From: Protea cynaroides
Lineage: Eukaryota > Streptophyta > Magnoliopsida > Proteales > Proteaceae
Assembly (NCBI GenBank): GCA_028583415.1
Contig: CM053270.1
Location: 51,414,663-51,478,662, forward strand
Reading direction: 5' to 3'
Length of the DNA: 64,000 bases
This document shows positions 32,874-44,562 of the stretch, in pieces. Numbering within the stretch: position 1 is the stretch's first letter; each line of letters opens with the position of its first letter. Below the pieces are notes generated by a model. It made no database searches. It had not been told where the DNA came from and worked only from the letters and a program-made list of their open reading frames with translations. The position numbers were made by a program, and so were the translations under genes.

Positions 32874-35690
32874 TTGTTTGAGCATATAAAACTAAAGGAA
32901 AAATTAAAAACCTCAGGTACAGTAAATATAGCAGGGGTACCCGCCAGAGTCCTATTTGACTCAGGGGCCACCCATTCCTTTGTGTCAGTATCATTCGGGA
33001 AGAGACTAGATCAATCCATCAAAACTTTGGAACCAAGTGTGTTAGTTCGGTCCCCCATGGGAATGGAAGTGGTATTAGAAGAGTATTATGGGCCTTGCCC
33101 AGTACATATTGAAGGACGAGAGTTGAAAGCCAATCTAGTCCAGCATGAGATGTCAGATTTTGATGTCATTCTAGGAATGGACTGGTTATCTAAACATTCA
33201 ACAAACCTGTTATGTGCCGAGAAGAAGTTAGTTTTCAAGGATAGAGAAGGAATGGAATTCAACCTTAAAGGGACAAAGTTGCCTAGGAAGAGGAAGCTAA
33301 TACTCTCAGCACTAAAAGCAAGGAAGTGCTTAGAGAAGGGGGGAGTTGGATACCTAGTATCGATCATAGATGTGACCGCTAACTTGCCAAAAATGTAGGA
33401 TATCGAGGTAGTGCGAGAATTCCCTGATGTGTTCCCAGAAGACCTACCCGGATTACCACCAGACAGGGCGACTGAGTTTGTAATAGATCTCCTACCAGGG
33501 GTGGCACCGGTATCTAAAGCACCCTATAGGATGGCTCCTATAGAGTTGAAGGAGTTAAAAACTTAGTTGCAAGAACTATTAGACAAGGGATTTATAAGGC
33601 CAAGTATCTCACCTTGGGGAGCACCTGTGCTTTTTGTCAAGAAGAAGGATGGTAGCGTACGTCTTTGTATGGACTATCAAGAGTTAAACAAGCTCACCAT
33701 CAAGAACAGGTACCCACTACCAAGAATAGATGATTTGTTTGATCAACTACAAGGGTCGAGTGTATTCTCAAAGATTGATCTGAGGTCAGGGTATCATCAA
33801 CTCAAGATAAAGGAGGCAGACATTCGCAAGACAACTTTCAGAACGAGATATGGACACTATGAGTTCCTGGTGATGTCCTTTGGGTTGACCAATGCACCTG
33901 CATCGTTTATGGAGCTAATAAATCGAGTATTCCATGACATGTTGGATACGTCGGTTATCGTATTCATAGATGATATTTTAGTATACTCCAAGGACAAGGA
34001 GACACATGCAGGGATTTAAGAGCAGCATTACAAAGACTAAGAAGAGAGAAGCTCTACGCAAAATTCAAGAAATATGAATTTTGACTAGACGAAGTGGCCT
34101 TCCTAGGTCACGTGGTATCTACTGAAGGAATTAAGGTAGATCCCAGAAAAATTTCCGCTATAGTAGGATGGGAGGCGCCGAAGACAGTTGCTGAAATTCA
34201 TAGTTTTCTGGGCTTAGCTGGATATTACAGAAGGTTTGTGGAAGATTATTCCAAGATTATCGTTCCACTCACCAGGTTAACCAAGAAGGGGGAGAAGTTC
34301 GTATGGACTGAAGAATATGAGAAATGCTTTCAGACACTGAAGTCAAGATTGGTTTCAGCACCTATATTGACTATCAAGCCTTCCATTCACACTGTATACA
34401 GATGCTTCAGGTTTGGGACTGGGATGTTTGCTGATGCAAGGAGAACAGGTGATCACCTATGCATCAAGACAACTGAAGGAGCATGAGAAGAACTACCCTA
34501 CTCATGACCTAGAATTGGCAGCAATCATTCATGCCATCAAGACTTGGAGGCACTACCTGTATGGTGAAAATTTTCAGATTAAGTCTGACTACAAAAGCAT
34601 GACATATCTTTTCACCCAAAAAGACCTGATCATGAGGTAGAGGAGGTGGTTAGAATTACTCAAGGACTACGATTGCGACATTCAGTACCATCCTGAAAAA
34701 TCTAATATTGTAGCTGATGCTCTGAGCAGGAAATGCGCATCGAACCCCAAAGCAGGCCCAAGTACAAATGCAGTTTTGTGTGCTGCAGTTTCTGGCTCAT
34801 CAGAAAATGAAGAACAGCTCTTATTAAAGTTAGCAGACAATCCAATTGAGCAAGGATTGATACACAAGTTCACTCTTATGTTTGCAGCACTGAAGATTTT
34901 ACCTGACCTGAAAAAGGAGATAAAAACAGCAGTCCTACAGGACCCATAGCTCAGGACAGTGCAAGAAGATTTGGAAAAGGGTCGAGCCAATCCTGATTTC
35001 ACCTTAGATGTAGACAAGGTACTCAGATATCATGGACGGTTATGCATACCTGAGAATGAGGACCTAGAAATCAGAAATCGAATCATGTTGGAAGCTTACT
35101 CCACTCCATATTCAGTACATCCTGGGAGCACAAAGATGTACCATGACCTAAAGAGGTTGTACTGGTGGAGGGGTATGAAGGCAGATGTGGCTAGATATGT
35201 ATTTCAATGTCTAAATTGCCAGCAAGTCAAAGCGAAAAGACAGAGGCCCGCATGCTTATTGCAATCATTACCTGAGCCAGCATGGAAATGGAATTGTATT
35301 ACCATGGATTTCGTCACTGGCCTACCTATGACTCCGAGGTCAGTGAATGCAGTTTGGGTAGTTGTAGACCGTCTCACCAAGATTGTAAGATTTATCCCGA
35401 TCAGACCGTAATACACCATGGAAAGGCTGGCAAAGTTATATGTAGAAAATATTGTTAGACTCCACGGTGTCCCAGAGAGTATAGTATTAGACAAAGATCC
35501 ATGTTTCACATCAAAATTCTGGGAGGGACTACAGAAGGCCATGGGAACGAAACTAAAGTTCAGCACAGCCTTCCACCCTCAAACAGATGGTCAGTCAGAG
35601 AGGACCATCCAAATCCTAGAAGATATGCTTTGAGCATGTGCTATCGACTTTAAGGGGGCTTGGGATGAGAAGCTTCCACTTATCGGGGAT
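32874..35690 (+). pseudogene. pol of Tekay element 2, missing the integrase C-terminus
   Basis: Protease LFDSGATHSFVSVSFGK (about 32955) and FDVILGMDW. RT WGAPVLFVKKKDGSVRLCMD, YPLPRIDDLFDQL, FSKIDLRSGYHQLK and the catalytic VFIDDILVYS (about 33958-33990). RNase H YTDASGLGLG in another frame near 34395 and THDLELAAIIHA. Integrase with HHCC region (VHPGSTKMYHDL ... CLNCQQVK) and the DD35E triad: Asp codons near 35307 and at 35490, Glu codon at 35598, 35 residues apart. Stops or shifts at about 33396, 33564, 34017, 34083, 34375, 34638, 34948, 35409 and 35631 inactivate it. Homology ends at about 35685, where element 1 continues with about 600 more bases of integrase and chromodomain. Confidence 0.88.
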
Positions 35691-35699
35691 GAAATTTTT

Positions 35700-35716
35700 T
35701 TTAAGGGTGGTAGAGT
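35700..35716 (+). other. Polypurine tract of Tekay element 2
   Basis: AAGGGTGGTAGAGT directly before the 3' LTR start at 35717, preceded by a T-run. Same arrangement as at 5341-5352 in element 1. Confidence 0.7.
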
Positions 35717-37893
35717 TGTAAGAACCATGCTCTGAAAATCTGGTCTAACCCATGGTTTTATATGGTGACAGGTCTCCCAATCATAACTGGATCGAAAGGC
35801 GAAGCCGAGTGACGAACCACATAATCCAGGTACGAGAACCATGTGTAAAACTATAAAGTTCACATACCGGTCTCAGTATCGATCTCACTCAGTGAGATCG
35901 GTATGTGCAACCGGTATGAGAAATAGCAGCTGGAGACGGACTCCAGTGGGTCCCATACTCTGAATCGAAGTTTTAGAAAGTTCTAACTGTGGAAAACCTT
36001 TCTAGAATGGTCTCCCACTATTAATATACACCTTAACCCTCCTTAGATCCTTCTCAAATCCTAGCCATCTGGAAGAGATCTGAGAAGGAGCAAGGAGGGA
36101 GGAAACCGCTCAAGAGGAGGGAATTTCCGTTGGAAGGGCATGCCACCATCCGACAAACACCGGTAAGTGCTCAATCCTTTTGGTATTGATAAGATTTCAG
36201 ATCGGAGCCGTGAAACGGCGCAGTAATCCAAAATCCTAGGACTTCCAATAAACCCTAATTTTTCATTAAGATCCAATCGGGTATGATGCGACGTTATAGT
36301 CGAAACCTAGAAGACTAAGCAAGTATTTGGACCTTAGAATGGTTAGGAAAAACCCTAGAAACCAAGCCGATGACCGACGTGGAAGGGAGATCTGAGATCG
36401 GACTCTCGGATCCAAACCGCAGAACATACCTGCTGGACATAAGGTCCTGCGGTATGGGCCTGCGGTATATACCGCAGGCGCATACCGGTCTCACTCTAGG
36501 TCTCGAGTGAGACCGGTATATACCACAAGGCATACCGGTCTCACTCTACTGAGACCGATATGTGTAACCGATATGCTTACCGAGCCCTGTTTGCTTGGCC
36601 AAACATGGTTCTGACCAACTGTAACCCTAATAATTTAATTCTAACCTATAAGTATGATTATGTAGGACCTGTAGACAGCGTGAGTAGACCGTGTGACGCG
36701 GAGCGGATTTGTTATCACGCGTCAGGTAAGGGACAAGACCCCAAACCTTAATTAATTAAATAACAGTAAACCGTTGTGATTAATTTGTAACTGTATTGAT
36801 TGCCTGATGTTTGTGCATTTCACATGCCATGGTAGTTGTTTAAATTATTATCATCTGTTCGTGCATTCCATATGCTAGGAAACTGGTTGTTTAGACATGT
36901 GGATGTTTTTAGTTGATGTGTGGAATGTGAAGGGGAGTGGAGCCCTGGATATATCCTCACACTAACACCTTTTCGTATCGCCATCTACCTTAGCGGACTT
37001 GGTGCAAATAGGGTATCAGGGGGAGGACGTGGGATTGTGGTTCAGTCTACCCACCAGACTCGAGCCCTATCTCTATGTCGTAGGGAGTCGTGCTGGGGTA
37101 GGGCCATAGATACTGTATTGACATATAGGACTGGTTAGAAACGAAATCCACTTGCAAGCCCTTGTCAATAGGGGTTTAGGTATTGGTACGGTATAGGGTA
37201 TCAGGGTAAGGACGTGGGATGGTGGCTCAGCCTGCCCGCCAAACTCTAGCTCTATCTCTATATCGAAGTGAGTGATGTAGGACAACGACAGTAGTGTGGA
37301 TTGTTGTCTGACTATTGGGTGTGCTCACACTCTCCTGCATGGAGGTGCGGTGGTCCCCAAACCTTACCATAGCATTTTACAAGTTATACCTAACCCAAAT
37401 TGTAATGTTATCTCATGCATTTTGTATGTTGCATTGGTTTTGTACTTACTGAGCTAAGTTGTGAGCTCACCCAAATATATATATTCTATTCTTTTCAGAT
37501 CTCGATGCAAGGTATACCGTCGAGGACTTCATGACTGCCCCAGTGTACAGTACAGTCGCTGCCCTGGATACACAGGCAGTAGAGGACGAGCATGACGCAT
37601 CATGTGAGTGCTCATTCTGTGTTTTCCTTTAGAGTTGATTTATTTTGAAATAATACATTGTAATATTTTATTATTTTACTTTGTAAATGATAGAATAATT
37701 TGGATAATTATTTTAATTACAACATAAAACTTAGTTCATTTATCTTTTGATTCCACTGCTATGTATTACTCTCTGATTATGTTAGATTGTTTTGGAATGG
37801 TTGGTTGACACGGTCTATTGAGATCCTGGTGTGAGCCGTGGTTTGGAGACGGTTCACTCACACTTCTAGTTCAGCCGGAATTGGGGTGTGACA
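35717..37893 (+). repeat. 3' LTR of Tekay element 2
   Basis: Starts TGTAAGAACC and ends GGGGTGTGACA. It is co-linear with the 5' LTR. Palindrome clusters recur at 35863-35918 and 36420-36575, but here the second is enlarged (CTAGGTCTCGAG inserted in the centre) compared with the perfect 26-mer in the 5' LTR. Confidence 0.92.
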
Positions 37894-37898
37894 AAATA
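37894..37898. repeat. Target-site duplication AAATA, right copy
   Basis: AAATA after the 3' LTR, identical to 26744-26748. Tat RNase H/connection sequence resumes directly (VPFFQTLKGSKTFE). Confidence 0.9.
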
Positions 37899-38360
37899 GA
37901 TGTGCCCTTCTTCCAAACTCTCAAAGGATCCAAGACTTTCGAGTAGACACCAGAGTGTGAGAAATCGTTTTGTGACTTGAAGAGGTATTTGTACTCTTCT
38001 CCTCTCCTCGTGAAAACTTGAGATAAGAGACAATCTCCTTCTCTATTTAACAGTATCTCCACAAGCTGTTAGTGTTGTGCTCATCAAAAAAGTAGAGAAA
38101 GAACAACATTCAATTTACTACATCAACAAGGTTCTCCTACATGCGGAGAGCAGATATCAGTCCATCGAGAAACTCACCTTAGCTATGGTCACTGTGGCAC
38201 GAAAGCTTCGTCTTTATTTTCAATTGTACTCAGTCGCTGTTTTGACAAATCGACCCTTACAAAAATTTCTAGCCCGTGTTGATGTCTCAGGTCGTATGGC
38301 TAGGCAGTCGAACTTGGCGAATTCAATCTACAGTTCCAACCGCGGACAGTAATCATGGCA
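37899..38360 (+). pseudogene. Tat pol remnant, part 2: RNase H
   Basis: PFFQTLKGSKTFE, TPECEKSFCDLKRYL, VLIKKVEKEQHSIYYINKVL, AESRYQSIEKLTLAMV, VLTNRPLQKFL. This is the RNase H that normally follows Tat RT, interrupted by a stop near 37945 and a frameshift near 38020. It is the direct continuation of the RT cut at 26748. Confidence 0.82.
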
Positions 38361-38454
38361 CAAACCTTGGCATATTTCTTGTTGGAAAGCACTCTCCCAG
38401 ATGGCACAGAAGAGGGGTCGAACCCCAAATGAACAATGGAGGTAGATTAAACCA

Positions 38455-38890
38455 AGATTATTATCGCCCCTGAAGAATCTTGTTGGGTCATGTATGTAGA
38501 TGGCTCGTTAAATAAGGAGGAAGCTGGAGCGAAAATTGTTCTAATAAGTCCGGAAGGATTTAAAGTACTTACCTCTATACATTTTGGATTCTTCACGACC
38601 AACAATGTCGCTGAATATTAAGCACTCATAGCAGGATTAAAACTTGCGAAGAAGTTAATGGTCAAACGCCTGATCATGTACGGTGATTCCTAGTTAGTAA
38701 TTCGATAGGTATCAGGAGTTTACGAAGAGAGGCAGGAACACTTGGCGAAGTACCTGGCTGAGGTCAAGCGACTCACCTTGCCTTAGTAAAGTTTAAAGTA
38801 TTCAATGTACCTCGAGAAGAGAATGCTGAGGTGGATGCCCTTTCTAAGCTGGGGCAGGATGATTTGAGTAGCTTTGAAGTGCCTGTTTAC
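38455..38890 (+). pseudogene. Tat second (archaeal-type) RNase H
   Basis: CWVMYVDGSLNKEEAGAKIV (first catalytic Asp), FFTTNNVAEY (catalytic Glu), ALIAGLKLAKKL, MYGDS (second Asp). Stops occur after AEY and after GDS. The segment then decays to a frameshifted RADAL-type end (EVDALSKLGQ region, about 38830). The extra RNase H between RNase H and integrase is a known feature of Tat-lineage elements. Confidence 0.75.
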
Positions 38891-38899
38891 GTGGAGTAT

Positions 38900-40132
38900 C
38901 TACCATAGCGAAGCATCGATCCGATCCAAGAAGTACTCCTTATCGACGTTGAACCCTGTTGGATAGATCCCATCATGACATATCTTCAGGAGAATGTTCT
39001 GCCTACCAATCGCAAAGAATCACGAAGTATCCAAGCCAAATCCAATGCCTATCTGATCTATGACGTAGTATTATATAAAAAATCCTTCACTCTTCCCCTC
39101 CATCGGTGTATGCCACCTTCCAGAGTAAAATATGTAATGATAGAAGTATGAAGAAATTTGCAGGGCACACCAGTACATTCGAATCATGTGCTATAAAATT
39201 ATGAGAAGGGGTTACCATTGGCCGAACATGATGAAGGATTGCAAAAGGTACCCTAAGACTTGCGAACCGTGCTAGAAGCATGTGAATGTGCCCTACTGAC
39301 CACCTGCACTTATGCAGTCGATTTCAACATCCATTCGCTTCATACTTTAGGGGATGGATATATTAGGACCATTATCGGAGGCGAAAAGGGCAACTCAAGT
39401 TTATTTTGGTGGCGATTGATTACTTTATCAAATGGATCGAGGTCAAAGCTATGGCAAGAGTTACCTCTCACAAAGTTGCTAAATTCTTCTGACTCGATGT
39501 GCTATACCGGTGTGGAATCCCTCAAGTGCTGATCACGAATAATGGCCCACAATTCTCCAATAGAGCTTTCAGAAAGTTTTGCCAAGATCATCAAATAGGG
39601 CATAGGTCTGCTTCTGTGCTCATCCAGAAGCAAACGGACAGACAGAAGTAACCAATCGCACTCTGTTACAAGGTTTGGCCAGTCGTCTTGAAGAAAACAG
39701 GAAGCTTTGGGTCCAAGAACTACCAAGCGTGGTATGGTCTTATCGAACCGCAACTGGCGAGACACCCTTCAAACTAGCCTTTGGTTCTGAAGTACTTATT
39801 CCAGTAGAGGTAGTCGAAAAGAGTTATCAGGTACTCAACTTCAATGAAGACATAAATCTAGACATTTTGAGGATGGATCTTGATCTCCTCGAGGATGTGC
39901 ATGAAACAGCCAGACTTCATATTGCGGCATACCAACAGAAGACCGCTAGATACTATAACTCATGGATGAAGGAAAATCTTTCTCAAGTTGGGGACCTAGT
40001 TTTGTGCAACACTATCACCTCTGAACCTATTCGACAAGGTAAATTGATGCCCACTTGGGAAGGTCATACCGAGTGGCCAAAGTTACATGGCCAGGGTCGT
40101 ATCATCTGGAGACAATGAAAGGATCAGTTATT
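38900..40132 (+). pseudogene. Tat integrase, part 1
   Basis: Decayed N-terminal and core integrase (about 38980-39670, many frames). A better open C-terminal part at 39675-40132 follows: LWVQELPSVVWSYRTATGET, FKLAFGSEVLIPVEV, LDLLEDVHETARLHIAAYQQ, ARYYN, VGDLVL and, in the next frame, KVTWPGSYHLETMKGSVI. It is cut at 40132 by the giant LTR and ends at 44519-44562 with PCTWHSKNLRKYYV and a stop. Confidence 0.8.
40128..40132. repeat. Target-site duplication TTATT (left), CTATT right at 44514-44518
   Basis: Flanks the LTR at 40133-44513 with one mismatch in five. Joining 40132 to 44519 restores the pol reading frame, which confirms the duplication. Confidence 0.75.
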
Positions 40133-40619
40133 TGTGAGGATAGTGATGTCCACCCACGTTGAATGGATGGTAAATGATTTGGAGTCGCCACCTAGATTAA
40201 GGTCTAGGACCTAAAATGTAGCCTCATCCTAAGATAAGACTTCTATTGACTCATGACCCAACATATCGGCTTTGGTCCAACAGAGAATGGGTAAGCGTTC
40301 AAAGTACAGTTTGGAAAGGTGTTAGGCACCAAAAACTGCCTGATCCAAAAATCGGCCTCCTATGTGACTCTACTTTCCTTAGACTCTATGGTTCTGACTG
40401 TTCATGGTCGATGGATGATGACTAGGGCTCATGGGGATCCTATGCCAAGTTGTTGAGTTCTTCTAGCCTAAATTCAGCCAAACATGTTCTCAAAGTAAGA
40501 AAACAAACAAAATAATATACAATGAACCAAACCAAAGATGGTTCGGTGATGGACTGAATCTGAGATGTCCAAAACGTCTCAAATTGCCTACGTATTCCAA
40601 TCCTGGAAATCAGGTACAA

Positions 40620-41440
40620 CGTAGTTCGTTACATGGGTTGTACTCTCAGGGAGTAATGTTTGTACTCTCAGGGAGTAAGGTTTGTACTCTCAGGGAGTAG
40701 AGTGTGGCTCTCAGGGAGTCAAATTTATACTCTCAGGGAGTAGGGTGTGGGATAGTCTCGCAAGATTAAGGTGCGTACTCGCAAGAACGACTTCAATATA
40801 GAGCCTCGCAATGCTAAGGGGGGTGCGTGCTCGCAAGCACGACTTCAAGATAGAGCCTCGCAAGGCTAAGGGTGCATACTCACAAGTACGGCTTCAAGAT
40901 AGAGCCTCGCAAGGCTAAGGGGGGTGCGTGCTCACAAGCACGACTTCAAGATAGAGCCTCGCAAGGCTAAGGGTGCGTACTCGCAAGTACGGCTTCAAGA
41001 TAGAGCATCACAAGGCTAAGGGTGCGCACTCGTAAGTACGGCTTTGGGATTGAGCATGCGTACTCTCAGGGAGTAGAATATGTATGTGTGACTCAGGGAG
41101 TCAGATTTGTACTCTCAAGGAGTAAGGTTGTACTCTCAGGGAGTAAGGTTGTACTCTCAGGGAGTTGGATTTGTTCTCTCAGGGAGTAAGGTTTGTACTC
41201 TCAGGGAGTAAGGTTTGTACTCTCAGGGAGTAGGGTTGTACTCTCAGGGAGTAGGGTTGTTCTCTCAGGGAGTTGGATTTGTACTCTCAGGGAGTAGGGT
41301 TTGCACTCTCAGGGAGTAAGGTTTTGTACTCTCAGGGAGTAAGGTTTGTACTCTCAGGGAGTAAGGTTTGTACTCTCAGGGAGTAAGGTTTGTACTCTCA
41401 GGGAGTGATGTTTGTACTCTCAGGGAGTAAGATATGAGGG
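40620..41440. repeat. Minisatellite of hairpin units in the giant LTR
   Basis: Two interleaved unit types. Outer blocks (40630-40750 and 41058-41430) repeat TACTC-TCAGG-GAGTA plus an AGG(T)TTG spacer, about 20-22 bases, over 20 copies. The middle block (about 40752-41050) repeats an about 50-base unit with hairpins GCC-TCGCAA-GGC and CGT(G/A)C-TC(G/A)CAA-G(C/T)ACG. Every unit is an inverted repeat. Spacer length and unit variation do not fit CRISPR. Confidence 0.85.
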
Positions 41441-42059
41441 CACATTGATTGATGTGTGGAACCGTATCTGGGAGTTTCCCAGACTACCTACGTATCTCAG
41501 GGTATTGACCTGAGAATCAGGATCCGTGTAGTTCGGAATGGCACTGTTCATTGGATGACCCACTTGGGTCAGAATATGGGCGGTCCAGTCGGACCGAAAG
41601 ATAATCCTAGATGATTTGTGGTTGGATTCACATTACACCTATCTAGATTCTGCATCCTAGGGGAAATGAACTAAGGGGTAGGGATCGTCCTAAACTACCA
41701 TTGTCACTTACAACCCTGATTTTGGAATTGTTGGGCTAGGCTTCATGATTCTTGATTAAGAATTTTATCATTTTTCTATTATTACCCTTCCCATGAATGT
41801 GGGTGCCTACATGCACGTCCCCACACCTAGGAATGTCTTCTATCAGTGTACATGTACGGCAGTTTGACTAGGGTGTAGCGAAAAGTAAGTTCTTGTCGAC
41901 ATAAACATCATTCAATCATGACATCAACAAATGTATCAAACATGGCAGTGTATTCAAAGCTAAAAGTGCAAGCATTTGAAACATGACAATGTGCACAATA
42001 TGACAATGTAAGCATGTGAACATGGCAAATGCACGAATATAATAATGTAGAAAATATCA

Positions 42060-42660
42060 GATCATCATTCTAACGGTTAAGTCTCTTTACAAACATTGAT
42101 AATCATGATCAACACTCAGATTCATCAAAACAACCAAAATCTATGGCTCAGATCTCGCATCAAGATATAATCATGATCAGACTAAGAAATCAGTGGCTCA
42201 GATCCGTCTAAATCAATTATGATCCAGATTCAACAGTTTATATAATTCTAAATTCCCACGATGACAATCCAACGGTTCAAATCACTCAAGATCATAATCC
42301 AACCGTTCAGATTCATCAAAAACACTCATGATCAAGATTTAATGGTTTAGATTCACCAAAATCACTTACGATGATAATCCAATGGTTCAAATCGCTTAAG
42401 ATCATAATCCAACCATTCAGATTCATCAAAAACACTCATGATCAAGATTTAATGGTTTAGATTCACCAAAATCACTTACGACGACAATCAAATGGTTAAA
42501 ATCACTTAAGATCATAATCCAACTATTCAGATTCATCAAAACACTCATGATCAAGATTTAACGGTTTAGATTCACCAAAATCACTTACGATGACAATCCA
42601 ACGGTTCAAATCGCTTAAGATCATAATCCAACCATTCAGATTCATTTAAACCATTCCCAA
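42060..42660. repeat. Higher-order tandem repeat, about 112-116 bp made of three monomers
   Basis: Monomers of 32-40 bases alternate: one like CCAA(C/T)GGTTCAAATC, one like CCAACC(A/G)TTCAGATTCATC, one like TTAA(T/C)GGTTTAGATTCACC. The trimer recurs about three to four times, then degenerates to 42900. Confidence 0.75.
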
Positions 42661-43139
42661 AGATAATCTAACGGTCCAGATTTCTCATCATGATAATTCG
42701 ACCGCTCAGATTGATTAAAAGCAATTCCAAAGACCATCTAACGGTTCAGATTGTCAAGATCACAATCCAACCATTCAGATGGATTAATATCACTTCCAAA
42801 GATAACCTAATGGTTTGAATTAATTAAAATCACATCAAAATTTCAGATCAATGGTTATGATCAACTCATGAAAATTTCAATTATATGGTCATGATCAATT
42901 CTCATAAAGTTCAGATCGTGTGGTTGATCACCCACATTAAAATTCCAAACATATGGTCGGACCAACCATATTGATCACATAAAATTTCCTTGATCATAGA
43001 TGGTTCAGTGAACATTAGATAGACATGATCAGTGGTCAATATTAAAACACATCAAACATGCAAGATCAGTAAAGAATGTAATGATAACAAAATATACAAT
43101 GTACTAAAATAACAATAGGACATACGATGCACCATGATA

Positions 43140-43389
43140 CCAAAAAAATAATAATAATAATAATAATAATAAAATACAATGGTGATACACATAAAAACAA
43201 TATAACAGTGCATGCAAAAAATCAGATAGCTACAAAATAAACTTGTGAACCGAAGAGAAAAAAACTAAACTAACCTGATTGGTTGCCGGTGATGGGAAGG
43301 GTTCATAAACTATGGTGCGGATCATCGACCAATGGTGGCGGTGGCCAGCCTCCTCTTTCCTCTCTCTTCTTCTCTCTCTCTCTCTCTTC

Positions 43390-43425
<36 letters not shown>

Positions 43426-43980
43426 TCTTCCTTATCGGATTCTCCTTTTCTTTTCTCTTTTTTTTTCTTGGCTTCTCTCAGCCAAAACCCTCCACCTCTC
43501 CCCTTTTCTCACCTCCTTTTATAGACGTTGGTGGGGTGTGGGTTGTTGGGCTGGTTGGGCTCAAGGAGAGGAGGAGGTGGCAGCATGGGATGATGTGAAG
43601 GATGAGGATGGAGAGGTGTTGGGCTGTTGGGTTCAAGGGGAGGAGGAGGTGGTAGCATGGTCTTGCCGCTCCACTTCTCTCTTCTCTCACTCTTTCTTCC
43701 TCTCTCTCTCTTTTTCTCTCTCTTTCTCTCTCTCTCCCTTCTCTGGATTTTATGGCTGGGGTTGGGTTCAAGAAAAATAGGTGGCGGTCATGGGGGTGAG
43801 TAGGGGCATGGAGAGATGAAGGTGCACGGCTGGGGGCATGGGCTCAAGGAGAGGAGGAGGTGGCGGTGAGGGGTAACATGATGGGAACAGTTGGGATGGA
43901 GTTGTTGGGCTGTTGGGCTCAAGGAGAGGAGGAGGTGGCGGTGAGGGGTTGAGTAGGCATGGAGGAGTGGGTAGGACGGA
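43140..43980. repeat. Simple and low-complexity repeats in the giant LTR
   Basis: (AAT)n at 43148-43172, (CT)n at about 43372-43432 and 43683-43738, and three copies of GGGCTCAAGGAGAGGAGGAG-type units (near 43556, 43849, 43916) separated by G-rich variable text. Long frames here are low-complexity artefacts. Confidence 0.7.
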
Positions 43981-44518
43981 CAAAGGAGCACACTGGCGCT
44001 TGAATCGTCGAATTTGGATGTCGGACGATCAAGATATGGTCGAATGAAGTCCAATCGATTTTAATCATGATAATTTGCCCAATAAATCCTTAATTTATGA
44101 TAATTTACAGAAAAGCCCTTGGATTTAATAAGCCAATTTCAATCTGACTAAAATCGTGACATCTTCTTCGTTTGATATCGGAATTGAGTGATTCTGGTAT
44201 CATTTCGAAGGTATTTTCATGACCTTGCTGTAGGGCCTGCCAACATCAGCTTTGAAATCACCGCTTAGCGTCCAAACCTTGAATTGACCCGCAACCCTTT
44301 TGGATATGCCCACCAAGACTCTTGTACATTGGAACACTCTGGCTCAGCCCAGAACACCATAGAGAGCATAAAGGAAATGATCGACTATTGGTTTGAGAGA
44401 GTTTCACTCGCCTCCCTTGTACTTTCCAAATTTTCATCCCCCTCCGCTCTCTTACTGCCTATACACCAATAAAGTTCTGTTTGGCTGGGGATGGCAAAAA
44501 TTGGGTGCTTACACTATT

Positions 44519-44562
44519 CCATGTACCTGGCACTCCAAAAATCTGAGGAAATACTATGTATG
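44519..44562 (+). pseudogene. Tat pol, last codons
   Basis: PCTWHSKNLRKYYV then TGA. It continues in frame from GSVI at 40132 when the giant LTR and one target copy are removed, and matches the usual end of Tat pol (HLKRYY-like). Confidence 0.75.

Larger units (their letters stand above)
26749..37893 (+). mobile_element. Tekay/Del-type chromovirus (element 2), near full length, 11.1 kb
   Basis: LTRs of 2144 and 2177 bases (TGTAAGAACC ... GGGGTGTGACA) flank a 6.8-kb internal region and are bordered by AAATA on both sides. Internal order: initiator-Met primer site, an antisense gene (30419-29198, minus), gag, protease, RT, RNase H, integrase, then a deletion that removes the C-terminal half of integrase and the chromodomain, then PPT. 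It is younger than the Tat element it sits in, and much better preserved than element 1 at 965. Confidence 0.92.
40133..44513 (+). mobile_element. Ogre-like giant solo LTR, 4.4 kb, full of tandem repeats
   Basis: Starts TGTGAGGATAG and ends GGGTGCTTACA, flanked by TTATT/CTATT. Early blocks GGAGTCGCCACCTAG and GGTGTTAGGCACC are typical of large Tat/Ogre LTR starts. A polyadenylation-like CCAATAAAG lies at 44467-44475, near the end. No second LTR, primer site or gag-pol is present, so it is a solo LTR. Internal repeats: 40620-41440, 42060-42660, 43140-43175, 43370-43440 and 43550-43970. 1-964 is a relative on the other strand. Confidence 0.75.

Noticed and set aside
40620..41440. CRISPR-like regular repeats
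   Set aside because: Repeats are contiguous hairpin minisatellite units with short repeated spacers in a plant LTR. There are no unique spacers and no cas genes.
43283..43983. Long open frames on both strands (up to 165 codons)
   Set aside because: They translate CT-rich and GGAGGA-rich low-complexity DNA into Ser/Leu or Pro/Leu runs inside an LTR. No domain or start context.
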